NCBI GenBank assembly: GCA_025963265.1
Contig: JAOPUY010000060.1
Span: forward strand, 1-9,042
Direction: 5' to 3'
Source: Frankiales bacterium
GTDB taxonomy: Bacteria > Actinomycetota > Actinomycetes > Mycobacteriales > Jatrophihabitantaceae
Length of the DNA stretch: 9,042 bases
Numbering within the stretch: position 1 is the first letter of the stretch; every line of letters starts with the position of its first letter. The notes under the pieces were generated by a model. It saw only the letters and a list, made by a program, of their open reading frames with translations. It was not told the DNA's origin and did not search any database. The translations under genes and the position numbers were made by a program. Of the stretch, positions 1 to 8,218 are shown piece after piece.

Positions 1-685
1 ACTTCTTGAGGTTCTGGCCAGCCAGCCCCGCGACGATGGCTCCAGCCCGCTCCGAGCCGGTGAGCGAGACGCCGTGCACCCGCGGGTCGGCGATGATGCG
101 CGCGATCTGGGGGTGGGAGGCGAACACGTTCTGGTACGCGCCGGCCGGCACGCCGGCGTCGTCCATGATCTTCTGGACGGCGAGCGCGGAGCGCGGGACC
201 GACTCGGCGTGCTTGAGGATGATGGTGTTGCCCAGCATCAGGTTCGGGGCGGCGAACCGGGCGATCTGGTAGTAGGGGAAATTCCACGGCATGATCCCCA
301 GCAGCGGTCCGACCGGCAGCTTCTGCACGACGGCCTGGCCGCCGGAAAAGGTCTTGATCGGCTGGTCGGCGGCCAGGGTCGGTCCCTCGGTGGCGAAGTA
401 GTCGAAGATCGCCTGGCCGAACTCGGCCTCCTCGACCCCCTCGGACTCGGGCTTGCCCATCTCCTGGGTCGCGATCTTCGCGAGTTCGTCCGCCCGCTCG
501 CCGAACAACGCCGCCACCCGCTTGACCACCTCGGCCCGCTCGGCGATCGGCACGTCTTTCCAGCCGGCGTACGCGGTGGCTGAGGCCTGCAGAACTCGCT
601 CGATCTCGGCGTCGGTGGCGTGATCGAAGGACTCGATGACCTCACCCGTCGACGGATCAGTCACCTGGTAGGCGGGGCTGGTCAT
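1..685 (-). CDS. gabD: NAD(P)-dependent aldehyde dehydrogenase, succinate-semialdehyde dehydrogenase type (N-terminal part, runs off the window)
   Basis: This cytosolic enzyme would oxidise succinate semialdehyde, or a related aldehyde, to the acid with NAD(P)+, the last step of GABA breakdown. The first 228 residues are visible and the 3' end lies beyond base 1. Seen in the sequence: the ALDH cofactor-fold segment with MPWNFPYYQ at residues 132-140 (Asn135 would hold the oxyanion), Lys158 in ILKHAESVP, which is the usual cofactor-binding lysine, and the LTGSERAG segment at 208-215. The catalytic glutamate and cysteine lie outside the window. The ATG at 685-683 follows an AAGGAG ribosome site with a suitable gap, and the N-terminus reads like a normal ALDH start. 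The LKHAESVP and GSERAG variants match actinobacterial GabD1-like proteins, but substrate choice within the ALDH superfamily cannot be fixed from half a protein. It is divergent from the exporter gene. Confidence 0.88.
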   Translation of the reverse strand, partial: MTSPAYQVTDPSTGEVIESFDHATDAEIERVLQASATAYAGWKDVPIAERAEVVKRVAALFGERADELAKIATQEMGKPESEGVEEAEFGQAIFDYFATEGPTLAADQPIKTFSGGQAVVQKLPVGPLLGIMPWNFPYYQIARFAAPNLMLGNTIILKHAESVPRSALAVQKIMDDAGVPAGAYQNVFASHPQIARIIADPRVHGVSLTGSERAGAIVAGLAGQNLKK

Positions 686-796
686 AAGTCCACTCCTTCA
701 GCGAGTCGCGATGTGGCACCGGATGCTCAGAGGATATGTGCCGCGGGCAACACTACCGGCGGGTGCTTGGGTTGGACGGCCCCAAGTCGGCGCCCG

Positions 797-818
797 CCGC
801 GGAGCCGTGGGCTCGCGG
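797..818. repeat. GC-rich hairpin in the divergent spacer
   Basis: The left arm CCGC plus GAGCC pairs with GGCTC plus GCGG around a three-base loop (GTG), giving nine G-C-rich pairs with one bulged G at 801. No T-run follows on either strand, so it is not a standard intrinsic terminator. It could be an RNA structure in the exporter leader or a protein site. Confidence 0.4.
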
Positions 819-908
819 CTCATGCCGGTCGGAGGATGAGGCGGGCCTCGGTCGCGGCGATATTTGAGGTCTCGTCGAGCTGATCGCGTTCCTCGGAGCG
901 CGTCGGAG

Positions 909-924
909 GATCGCGACCGCGATC
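909..924. promoter_or_regulatory. 16-bp palindrome, candidate operator upstream of the exporter
   Basis: GATCGCG-AC-CGCGATC has perfect 7-bp inverted arms around a 2-bp centre. It lies 27 bases before the leader ORF start and just over 110 bases before the exporter start. Exporters of this class are often controlled by TetR- or MarR-type repressors that bind such dyads. No regulator gene is adjacent, so the role is inferred, and short CG-rich dyads also arise by chance in this base composition. Confidence 0.35.
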
Positions 925-951
925 GGAGCGGTCGCCCACACAGGAGTCGCG

Positions 952-3254
<2,303 letters not shown>

Positions 3255-3284
3255 GCCGACCTGTAGGGCCCTGCGGACGAACTC

Positions 3285-4520
3285 TCACGCCAGCGCGCTG
3301 CGGTCCCTCGCCGCCCGTCGCAGCAGTTCGACCAGAGCCAGCACCAGCACGACGAGGACGGCGATCGTGATCAGCACGGCCACGCTTGGGTCGTCCCAGA
3401 ACAGGACGACCAGCAGGCCCAGCGCCACCGCGCCGATCCGCAGCGTCATCGCGTGGTGGGCGACCAGGGCGCCGACCGGGCCCGACGCGACCCGCTGGGT
3501 GGCCGCGGCCGGCACGACGCGCGCCCACCGACGAGCCGCGGTCGCCGGCTTGGACGGGCCGAGCAGCCAGGCGATGAAGGCGATCAGCAAGGCCACGGCC
3601 GCGACGATCCGCAGGCCGTCGCGGAGGAATCGCACCAGGATGTCGAAGATCCGCTCGGCCGCTGGCCGGGGCAACGCATCGCTCGGGATGTCGTCGAGGT
3701 AGTAGCTGCGGCTGACGAGAACACCCACTGCGACCACCACCATCCCAGCCGCGACGCCCAACATCGAGGCGATCAGCGTCGTTCGACGTTTACGCGCGAC
3801 CAGCACGGCGAGAATGATCAACCCGAGGCCGGTCCACGGCAGCCAGTCGGCGAGCGTGTTCAGCGCCCGCACGGCCTTTTGCGCATCCGCCAGCCCCTTC
3901 ACCTTGGCCACCTCGATCGTCACGCCGACGACCGGGATGTTCTCGGCCGCGGTTACCCCGGCCGCGACGAGTTGCGCCTTGATGTCGGAGACCACGGGTT
4001 GCAGATCCAGCGTCACCACCCCAGAGTCGGCCACTTTGACGGCCTTGGACCGCGACCCGGTGAGCAGCTGAGTGAGCTGCGTGTGCGCGACGCGGTTGAC
4101 CTGAACCCACAGCGTGACGAAGGCGTCGCTCTGCACGAACTTCGTGACCACGCTGTTCACCAGGTTGGCCATCGCGCTCTGCAGCGGCGGGCCGATCAAG
4201 GAAGCCGCACGGGGCGGCAGCAGACCCGCGGTCAGCTCCGTGACGTCGACGTGCGTGTCGACCTGACGGTCGACGGCGGCGATCACCGCGTCCTGAATGG
4301 CTGGGTCTTCGGCCAGCGGCTTCAACGTCTGGACGTATCGGTCGGTGTTCAGCACGAGGTTGCGGCCCCAGATCGCCTCCGGGCTGGCGGTGATGCAGAC
4401 CACGCCGAGCACCGCCAAGATGGCCGCTGCGAACGATCGCGCGAACCGGGCCACCCGGCCCGCTGAGTTTCCTGAAGCCGGCGCTGGGCGAGGCGGCACC
4501 AGGTTCGCGGATTGATTCAT
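3285..4520 (-). CDS. Actinobacterial integral membrane protein with a large extracytoplasmic domain
   Basis: This 411-residue protein has no known function. After a proline-rich cytosolic start there is a membrane segment at about 28-48, then a roughly 180-residue domain predicted outside the membrane, then about five more helices (near 227-245, 250-271, 303-321, 361-376 and 379-400). The first domain opens with WGRNLVLNTDRYVQTLKPLAEDPAIQ (residues 51-76), a pattern I associate with a conserved family of uncharacterised actinobacterial membrane proteins. The tail is basic (LLRRAARDR), consistent with a cytosolic end. The ATG at 4520-4518 lies only 12 bases after the stop of the upstream small membrane gene and has no good ribosome site, which suggests coupled translation in a two-gene operon. 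No catalytic motif is visible. Confidence 0.8.
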   Translation of the reverse strand: MNQSANLVPPRPAPASGNSAGRVARFARSFAAAILAVLGVVCITASPEAIWGRNLVLNTDRYVQTLKPLAEDPAIQDAVIAAVDRQVDTHVDVTELTAGLLPPRAASLIGPPLQSAMANLVNSVVTKFVQSDAFVTLWVQVNRVAHTQLTQLLTGSRSKAVKVADSGVVTLDLQPVVSDIKAQLVAAGVTAAENIPVVGVTIEVAKVKGLADAQKAVRALNTLADWLPWTGLGLIILAVLVARKRRTTLIASMLGVAAGMVVVAVGVLVSRSYYLDDIPSDALPRPAAERIFDILVRFLRDGLRIVAAVALLIAFIAWLLGPSKPATAARRWARVVPAAATQRVASGPVGALVAHHAMTLRIGAVALGLLVVLFWDDPSVAVLITIAVLVVLVLALVELLRRAARDRSALA

Positions 4521-4532
4521 CGCGATCGGGCG

Positions 4533-4931
4533 TCAATCGCTCCGGGTGGAAGTCCACAGTCGGCGCCCGAGGAGGATCAGCCCCACGAGCAGCAGTCCGG
4601 TGACCGCGCCGGCGATGTGCTTGCTGTACGGGCGTGCGGCGGCGACGCCGACCTCGGTCGCGAGCTGAGCCCGGTCAGCGGCGTGTCTGGCCACCGGCGG
4701 CGCCGCGTCGACGACCCGCCAGATCGAGACGCGCAGCTGAGCGGGCGAGGGAAGATCTCCCCGCCGGACGGTCGGAATTCCGTGCAGTCCGTGCAGTCCG
4801 TGCAGTCCGCCGGACCCGTCATAGCGCGGGCGCCAGCGACTGATGGACTCGAACTTCGCGCCATTCCTCGCCAGCCGCGCGAGCACATCGTCCTCGTGAG
4901 CCCGGGTGGGCACCTTGCTGTAAGGATTCAT
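4533..4931 (-). CDS. Small tail-anchored hypothetical protein with a Gly-Leu-His repeat
   Basis: I do not recognise this 132-residue protein. It starts MNPYSKVPTRAHEDD, followed by a basic/aromatic stretch (SRWRPRYDG) and a GLHGLHGLHG segment at 42-51 encoded by a perfect 9-bp DNA repeat. An alanine-rich helix (about 75-100) follows, then one membrane segment (about 105-122, AGAVTGLLLVGLILLG) and a short basic tail, so most of the protein should be cytosolic. I chose the ATG at 4931-4929 because GAGGAG lies about 10 bases upstream. An in-frame GTG (4940-4938) is too close to that site, and a TTG (4949-4947) lies just ahead of it. It probably forms an operon with the six-helix protein 12 bases downstream. 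Overlapping frames on the plus strand look like shadows. Confidence 0.65.
   Translation of the reverse strand: MNPYSKVPTRAHEDDVLARLARNGAKFESISRWRPRYDGSGGLHGLHGLHGIPTVRRGDLPSPAQLRVSIWRVVDAAPPVARHAADRAQLATEVGVAAARPYSKHIAGAVTGLLLVGLILLGRRLWTSTRSD
4781..4807. repeat. 9-bp tandem repeat, three perfect copies, inside a gene
   Basis: CGTGCAGTC is present three times head to tail. Read on the minus strand it encodes the Gly-Leu-His repeats of the tail-anchored protein. The unit is a multiple of three, so copy changes keep the frame. Confidence 0.9.
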
Positions 4932-5193
4932 CGTGGGCACACTCCTCAACCGTGTTGCGGCATCCGTGTTGCGGCATCGTGAGAAGGAGTTTTTCCGATC
5001 GCTGCTCGCTTGGCGTCACCTACTCGGCGTGAGACGCGGCACCTCAGGCGGCGTCTTCGTTCGGCACGGCGCGGCATGGCGACTCACGGGGCCTGATGGC
5101 GCCCAACTGCGTCTCGGCCGAGTCATTCTTCGGGGGTGAGGCAGGACGCTGCGCATTGGTAAACCGTGGTGCAGAAGTCGATGTGGGAGGTGG
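4932..5193. other. Divergent spacer between the membrane-protein operon and the DoxX-like gene
   Basis: This spacer must hold divergent promoters. Next to the minus-strand gene it contains a perfect 14-bp tandem duplication (4951-4978). Towards the plus-strand gene it ends in GGGAGG (5185-5190), the ribosome site of the DoxX-like gene. A plus-strand frame at 4933-5139 was considered and not called. No clear -10 box is evident. Confidence 0.6.
4951..4978. repeat. 14-bp tandem duplication in the 5' region of the tail-anchored protein gene
   Basis: CGTGTTGCGGCATC occurs twice head to tail and is followed by a further CGTG (partial third copy). It lies 20-47 bases ahead of the minus-strand ATG, in or next to its promoter or untranslated leader. 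Confidence 0.88.
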
Positions 5194-5583
5194 ATGGTGG
5201 CTAGCTCAAGTGCGCGGGTGATGACCGGCGCCGCTCTCGCCGCGACCGGCATCGCTCACATCGAGCGCCGGCTGGCGTTCCACAGTCTGATCCCGCACTG
5301 GCTCACTCCCTTGCAGCGCGACATCCAGGTGGCCACCGGCGCCCTGGAGATCGTTGGCGGCGTCGCGATGTTCATTCCGCCGCTGCAGCGGTTCAGTCGC
5401 GTGTTCAACCTCAGCCTGCGAGCGGCGTCGGTGCTCGTCGCCGTAGAGGCGGTTCGGCACCCGGAGCGGACCCGCCGCTGGCCTGCTCCCGTCCCCGACC
5501 TGCGCCCGGTCGTGGCGGTGCTGCGGGTCCCGTGGCAGATTGGCGCCGCCTTGCTGATCTGGTGGACCACCCGCCGACCCTGA
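5194..5583 (+). CDS. DoxX-like small membrane protein
   Basis: This 129-residue membrane protein has the DoxX-type plan. A first helix (about 8-22) is followed by an amphipathic loop FHSLIPHWLTPLQRD, a second helix with TGALEIVGGVAMFIPPLQR (48-66), where the GxxEIxGG pattern is typical of DoxX-like proteins, then a third helix (about 70-87). A proline-rich loop follows, and a last helix starts at PWQIGAALLIWW (113-124). Known DoxX-family proteins sit in the inner membrane in redox, stress or sulphur-related contexts; the role here is not evident. GGGAGG at 5185-5190 is only 3 bases from the ATG at 5194 but 6 bases from the GTG at 5197, so the true start may be the GTG, one codon shorter. It is convergent with the SulP gene, 27 bases apart. 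Confidence 0.75.
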   Translation: MVASSSARVMTGAALAATGIAHIERRLAFHSLIPHWLTPLQRDIQVATGALEIVGGVAMFIPPLQRFSRVFNLSLRAASVLVAVEAVRHPERTRRWPAPVPDLRPVVAVLRVPWQIGAALLIWWTTRRP

Positions 5584-5604
5584 AAGCCGACCGCCGAAGG
5601 TCAG

Positions 5605-5625
5605 TGCGGCTCACTTGCGGCTCAC
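5605..5625. repeat. 10-bp direct repeat spanning the SulP stop codon
   Basis: TGCGGCTCAC occurs at 5605-5614 and 5616-5625 with a period of 11. The first copy contains the reverse complement of the SulP stop (5611-5613). A weak 4-bp stem (GACC 5589-5592 with GGTC 5599-5602) is the only hairpin between the two convergent genes and is too small to call a terminator. Confidence 0.7.
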
Positions 5626-7287
5626 GGCGTCGTCCATCGAACGGACGATGCGTTCCGGCCCGAGGCGAGCGCTCAGCTCATCGCGTTCTAGCTCGGCTCG
5701 CGCGCTGCTGGGGACGCCGACCAGCCACAGCTCGCAGGACAGCCGCGACAGCTGCTTGTCCAGCTCGCCCAGGGAGTCCAGCACCGGCAAGCTCAGCCGG
5801 AAACTCGCGGTGAGGACCAGGCAGACCCGGCCGACTGGCGCGCCACTGGCCGCGGTGGCGGCGACCCGGGCGAGGATCTCCTTGCGCACGCGGTCAACGT
5901 TGCCGAAGAACAGGCCGCCGTTAGGGCGGAGGATTAGCACGCCGGGCACCGGGTCGGCGTCCTCATTGAGCGAACTGTCCTCGAAGCGACCCTCGGCGGT
6001 CACTCCGATGCTCACCAGCTCGGGTGCGCTGGCGCGGGCGATGAACAGGATGAGCGACAAGCCGACCGCAATGAGCAGGCCGGGCAGCAGATCGAGCACC
6101 AAGACGCCGAGCAGTGCGGTCGCGGCCACCGCAAACGAGCTGCGGTCTCGTCGCCAGTACCGGGTCAGCACGTCGACTCGCAGGAAGCCCCGGACCGCGA
6201 CGATGACGATTGCGCCGAGCACTGCCTCCGGCAGCTGAGTGAACAGCGGGGTCAAGAACGCGGCGGTGATCAGGACGAAGATGGCGGCGATGATCGACAA
6301 CAGCTGCGTCCGGCCGCCCGCGGCGTCCGCCGCCGCGGTTCGCGACGCGCTGCCGGAGACCGCGAACCCGCCGAAGACTCCGGCCGCGGCGTTCGACGCG
6401 CCCATGGCGATCATCTCTTGATCACTGTCGACCTCGAGGTCGTGCGCCACCGCGAAGCGGTTGGAGATGCTGAACGACTCGGCGAAGACGATCAGCGCCA
6501 GGCCAAAACCGCCGCCGAGCAGCTGAACCACCTGGTCGCCGCTGACATCGGGCACTTGCGGCGTCGGCACCGAGGACGGAATCTTGCCGACGACCTCGAC
6601 GCCGTGGTCATCAAGATGGAGTAGATAACTCAACACGATGCCGCCAATCAGCACCGCCAGCGAGGCCGGCACCTTCGGCAGACACCGCTCCAGGGCGATC
6701 AGCGCGGCGATGGCGACTACGCCGACCGCTATCGTCGTCAGACTCCACTGATCGATTGCGTCGAGCACATGCCACAGCCGGGCGAAGAAGTCCCCGTCGC
6801 CGGTGGACACTCCGACCAGCTTGCCGAGTTGGCGAACGACGATGACCATCGCCATCCCAAAGAGAAAACCCTGCAGCGCCGACTCGGCCAGGAAGTTCGT
6901 GATGAAGCCCAGTCGAAGCAGGCCGGCGACGATCAGGATGCCGCCGGCGATCAACGCCAACGCGGCCGAGAGCTGGATTTGCGTCTGGGCGTCGGTCGAG
7001 ATCACGGAGACGGTCGAGGCCGACAGGATGGCCGCGGCCGAAGTGGCGCCGACGATGAGATTGCGCGAGGACCCGAACAACGCGTACGCGATGAGCGCGA
7101 CTGGCGCTGCGTAAAAGGCGTTCTGCGGAGGTACGCCGGCGATCTGCGCGTAGGCCACCGACTCCGGCACGACGATTGCCCACGCGGTCAAGGCCCCGAG
7201 CAGATCACCGCGCAGGAATCCCCGCTCGTAGTGGCGGCCCCAGGACAGGGCGGGCACATAGCGCGCCACTGCCCGGCCGATGCTCAC
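5611..7287 (-). CDS. SulP (SLC26) family anion transporter with C-terminal STAS domain
   Basis: This 558-residue plasma-membrane transporter belongs to the family that moves sulfate, bicarbonate or organic anions, often with protons or sodium; the substrate is not evident. Seen: the signature VVPESVAYAQIAGVPPQNAFYAA (39-61) and FGSSRNLIVGATSAAA (71-86), then AESFSISNRFA (269-279) and GSASRTAA (312-319), which form the anion site region in relatives, with hydrophobic helices to about residue 417. A STAS domain runs from about 420 to 556 (LILRPNGGLFFGNVDRV, then SFRLSLPVLDSLGEL). The usual acidic strand end of STAS (LDLS..D.D) reads LVLTASFRLSL here. Length and plan are complete. The GTG at 7287-7285 is the first start after an in-frame stop and lacks a ribosome site, but a TAATTT box sits exactly 6 bases upstream, fitting a leaderless transcript. 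The 75-aa gene lies 59 bases upstream on the same strand. Confidence 0.93.
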   Translation of the reverse strand: MSIGRAVARYVPALSWGRHYERGFLRGDLLGALTAWAIVVPESVAYAQIAGVPPQNAFYAAPVALIAYALFGSSRNLIVGATSAAAILSASTVSVISTDAQTQIQLSAALALIAGGILIVAGLLRLGFITNFLAESALQGFLFGMAMVIVVRQLGKLVGVSTGDGDFFARLWHVLDAIDQWSLTTIAVGVVAIAALIALERCLPKVPASLAVLIGGIVLSYLLHLDDHGVEVVGKIPSSVPTPQVPDVSGDQVVQLLGGGFGLALIVFAESFSISNRFAVAHDLEVDSDQEMIAMGASNAAAGVFGGFAVSGSASRTAAADAAGGRTQLLSIIAAIFVLITAAFLTPLFTQLPEAVLGAIVIVAVRGFLRVDVLTRYWRRDRSSFAVAATALLGVLVLDLLPGLLIAVGLSLILFIARASAPELVSIGVTAEGRFEDSSLNEDADPVPGVLILRPNGGLFFGNVDRVRKEILARVAATAASGAPVGRVCLVLTASFRLSLPVLDSLGELDKQLSRLSCELWLVGVPSSARAELERDELSARLGPERIVRSMDDAVSRK

Positions 7288-7293
7288 CCGGCC

Positions 7294-7299
7294 AAATTA
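7294..7299 (-). promoter_or_regulatory. Candidate -10 box (TAATTT) for a leaderless SulP transcript
   Basis: On the minus strand TAATTT is followed by six bases and then the GTG start of the SulP gene. Actinobacterial leaderless genes commonly have a TANNNT box 6-7 bases ahead of a start codon that is also the first transcribed base, and the gene has no ribosome site. No good -35 hexamer is visible. Confidence 0.5.
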
Positions 7300-7346
7300 G
7301 CCAGTTGCCACCGCGGCCCGATCATCCGCGTGGGGTGAGGGCGGCG

Positions 7347-7574
7347 TCAGCCTGCCTCGTCGGTCCGATCCGCGCCGGCGACGCGTCGGATGTCCACCAG
7401 CTCAAGGCCGAAAGCCCTTACCCGGTCGAGCAAGCTGTGCAGGGCCGCCTGATCCATCTCACCCGACAGGACCGTCGTCATCGGCTCGGTGTCGAGCCCG
7501 AGACCGGCGAAGGCTTCCTGTGCGGCCGGCCCCAGCTTGCCGGCCACTCGGATCTCATACGCGACGTCGGACAC
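7347..7574 (-). CDS. Small conserved actinobacterial protein (paralogue 1)
   Basis: This 75-residue soluble protein belongs to a widespread but, as far as I know, unnamed actinobacterial family with the plan YxIxVxGxL, a variable middle, DQxxLHxLLxRVxxxGLELVxVRR. Here the pattern runs from YEIRVAGKL (6-14) through MDQAALHSLLDRV (40-52) to FGLELVDIRR (55-64), with an acidic tail. It predicts a strand-helix-strand-helix-strand fold, possibly a small regulatory or protein-binding module; the function is unknown. The GTG start at 7574-7572 follows GGAGG with a 4-base gap. It lies 59 bases upstream of the SulP gene on the same strand and could be co-transcribed with it, although SulP seems to have its own promoter. 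A second family member is encoded at 8419-8219. Confidence 0.75.
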   Translation of the reverse strand: MSDVAYEIRVAGKLGPAAQEAFAGLGLDTEPMTTVLSGEMDQAALHSLLDRVRAFGLELVDIRRVAGADRTDEAG

Positions 7575-7795
7575 GGCCCCTCCGAGAACAGTTCAAGCGG
7601 TGCTCATTCATGGTGCTCCCGAATCGGACGTCCACTGCTCATCCGCCGGGGGTGACAAAACACGCCCACCTCCGCGAGTTAGGGCTAAGCCGATGCTCGT
7701 ACGGGATTCCCGCCGGACAAACCCGGAACTAGACGTACTCACGCTCACGGGAAGTCATGCCCACCCGGCCGCGTCGTCATGCCGACGTGATGAGG

Positions 7796-7814
7796 GGGCG
7801 CTAAGCGGGCGCCC
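7796..7814. repeat. GC hairpin in the divergent spacer
   Basis: GGGCGC (7796-7801) pairs with GCGCCC (7809-7814) around a 7-base loop. Both neighbouring genes point away from it and no T-run follows, so it is unlikely to be a terminator for either. An operator-like site is possible. Confidence 0.4.
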
Positions 7815-7817
7815 GTA

Positions 7818-7875
7818 GGTTGGTGGCCACCTGGGTTGGTGGCGTTGTCACGGGGCGCAACCACCTCGGGTTGGC
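7818..7875. repeat. GGTTGG repeat cluster upstream of the SHOCT gene
   Basis: GGTTGGTGGC occurs at 7818-7827 and 7834-7843, 16 bases apart, and a shorter GGTTGGC lies at 7869-7875. The first copy overlaps the perfect 10-bp palindrome GGTGGCCACC (7822-7831). CCACCT-GGGTTGG (7827-7839) and CCACCTCGGGTTGG (7861-7874) repeat with one base inserted. CAACC (7858-7862) and GGTTG (7869-7873) are inverted partners. The arrangement resembles clustered binding sites; no binding protein can be named. Confidence 0.55.
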
Positions 7876-7908
7876 TTCGCGCCTGTCTCAGGCGGATTGG
7901 ACGAAACT

Positions 7909-8196
7909 ATGATCAGACGAGGCTTCGGTCGAGTCGGCCGACCCGGGCTTTTCGGGACGATCGCCCGAACGGCGGTGGTGGCTGGCACCGCCACCGCGGT
8001 TTCGGGCGCAATGATCAATCGCCGAAATCAGGAGGCCACCCAGCAGCAAAATCCGGCCCCGAATCCGACCCAGCTGGCTGCGACCCGGCCGCCGACGGTC
8101 AGCGAACAAATCGAGCAGTTGGGTGATCTGAAGGAACGAGGCCTGCTGACCGACGCTGAGTTCCAGACGCAGAAGGCCCGCGTGCTAGCCAGCTGA
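7909..8196 (+). CDS. SHOCT-domain small membrane protein
   Basis: This 95-residue protein has a basic start (MIRRGFGRVGRPG), one membrane or amphipathic helix (about 13-36, LFGTIARTAVVAGTATAVSG), a Gln/Pro-rich linker (about 41-62) and a C-terminal SHOCT domain (about 65-95). The SHOCT hallmark is the QLGDLKERGLLTDAEF core, followed by a lysine and a final helix. SHOCT domains are short modules found at the ends of many membrane and regulatory proteins and may mediate oligomerisation; a precise role is unknown. I prefer the ATG at 7909 over an in-frame TTG at 7897 because family members begin at this point. The ribosome site is weak (GGCGGA about 12 bases upstream). It lies between the two small paralogues and is convergent with the second, 22 bases away. 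Confidence 0.82.
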   Translation: MIRRGFGRVGRPGLFGTIARTAVVAGTATAVSGAMINRRNQEATQQQNPAPNPTQLAATRPPTVSEQIEQLGDLKERGLLTDAEFQTQKARVLAS

Positions 8197-8218
8197 CCAC
8201 TGGCCCGGTTGACGGCGG

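Larger units (their letters stand above)
686..951. other. Divergent spacer between the dehydrogenase and the exporter leader ORF
   Basis: This non-coding stretch must hold the promoters of both divergent genes. Open frames on either strand here have arginine/proline-rich translations, no ribosome site and no recognisable domain, so I call no gene. The visible structures are a GC hairpin at 797-818 and a 16-bp palindrome at 909-924, listed separately. GATCGCG occurs at 882-888 and again inside the palindrome (909-915). TCGGAGCG occurs at 893-900 and 923-930. No textbook -35/-10 pair stands out on either strand. Confidence 0.6.
7575..7908. other. Repeat-rich divergent spacer between the 75-aa gene and the SHOCT gene
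   Basis: No credible gene is seen in these 334 bases; open frames here lack domain-like content. It holds GTCATGCC at 7754-7761 and 7776-7783 (period 22), a GC hairpin at 7796-7814 and a cluster of GGTTGG elements at 7818-7875. TAGGTT at 7816-7821 matches the loose TANNNT -10 pattern for the SHOCT gene but has no clear -35. The spacer must carry promoters for both divergent genes. Confidence 0.6.

Noticed and set aside
74..583. 169-aa plus-strand frame opposite the aldehyde dehydrogenase
   Set aside because: It is antisense to clear ALDH motifs and its composition is typical of a complementary-strand shadow.
3255..3284. Possible bidirectional terminator between convergent genes
   Set aside because: The 30 bases contain no stable hairpin with a T-run.
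3453..4466. 337-aa plus-strand open frame opposite the six-helix membrane protein
   Set aside because: The translation is dominated by Arg, His, Asp and Gly with no domain, the typical shadow of a GC-rich membrane gene on the other strand.
4933..5139. Plus-strand frame of 68 aa starting at a GTG with an AAGGA six bases upstream
   Set aside because: It overlaps the 14-bp tandem duplication and its first bases run over the 5' end of the minus-strand gene's leader. The translation is Arg-rich with no domain, and the ribosome site is a weak partial match.
5584..5610. Possible terminator between the convergent DoxX-like and SulP genes
   Set aside because: Only a 4-bp stem (GACC/GGTC) is present and no T-run follows.
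7555..7611. 18-codon minus-strand frame (MNEHRLNCSRRGRVRRRV) overlapping the start of the 75-aa gene, with GGGAG four bases upstream
   Set aside because: The 75-aa gene has its own GGAGG site, so no coupling is needed, and such a short Arg-rich frame is likely chance.
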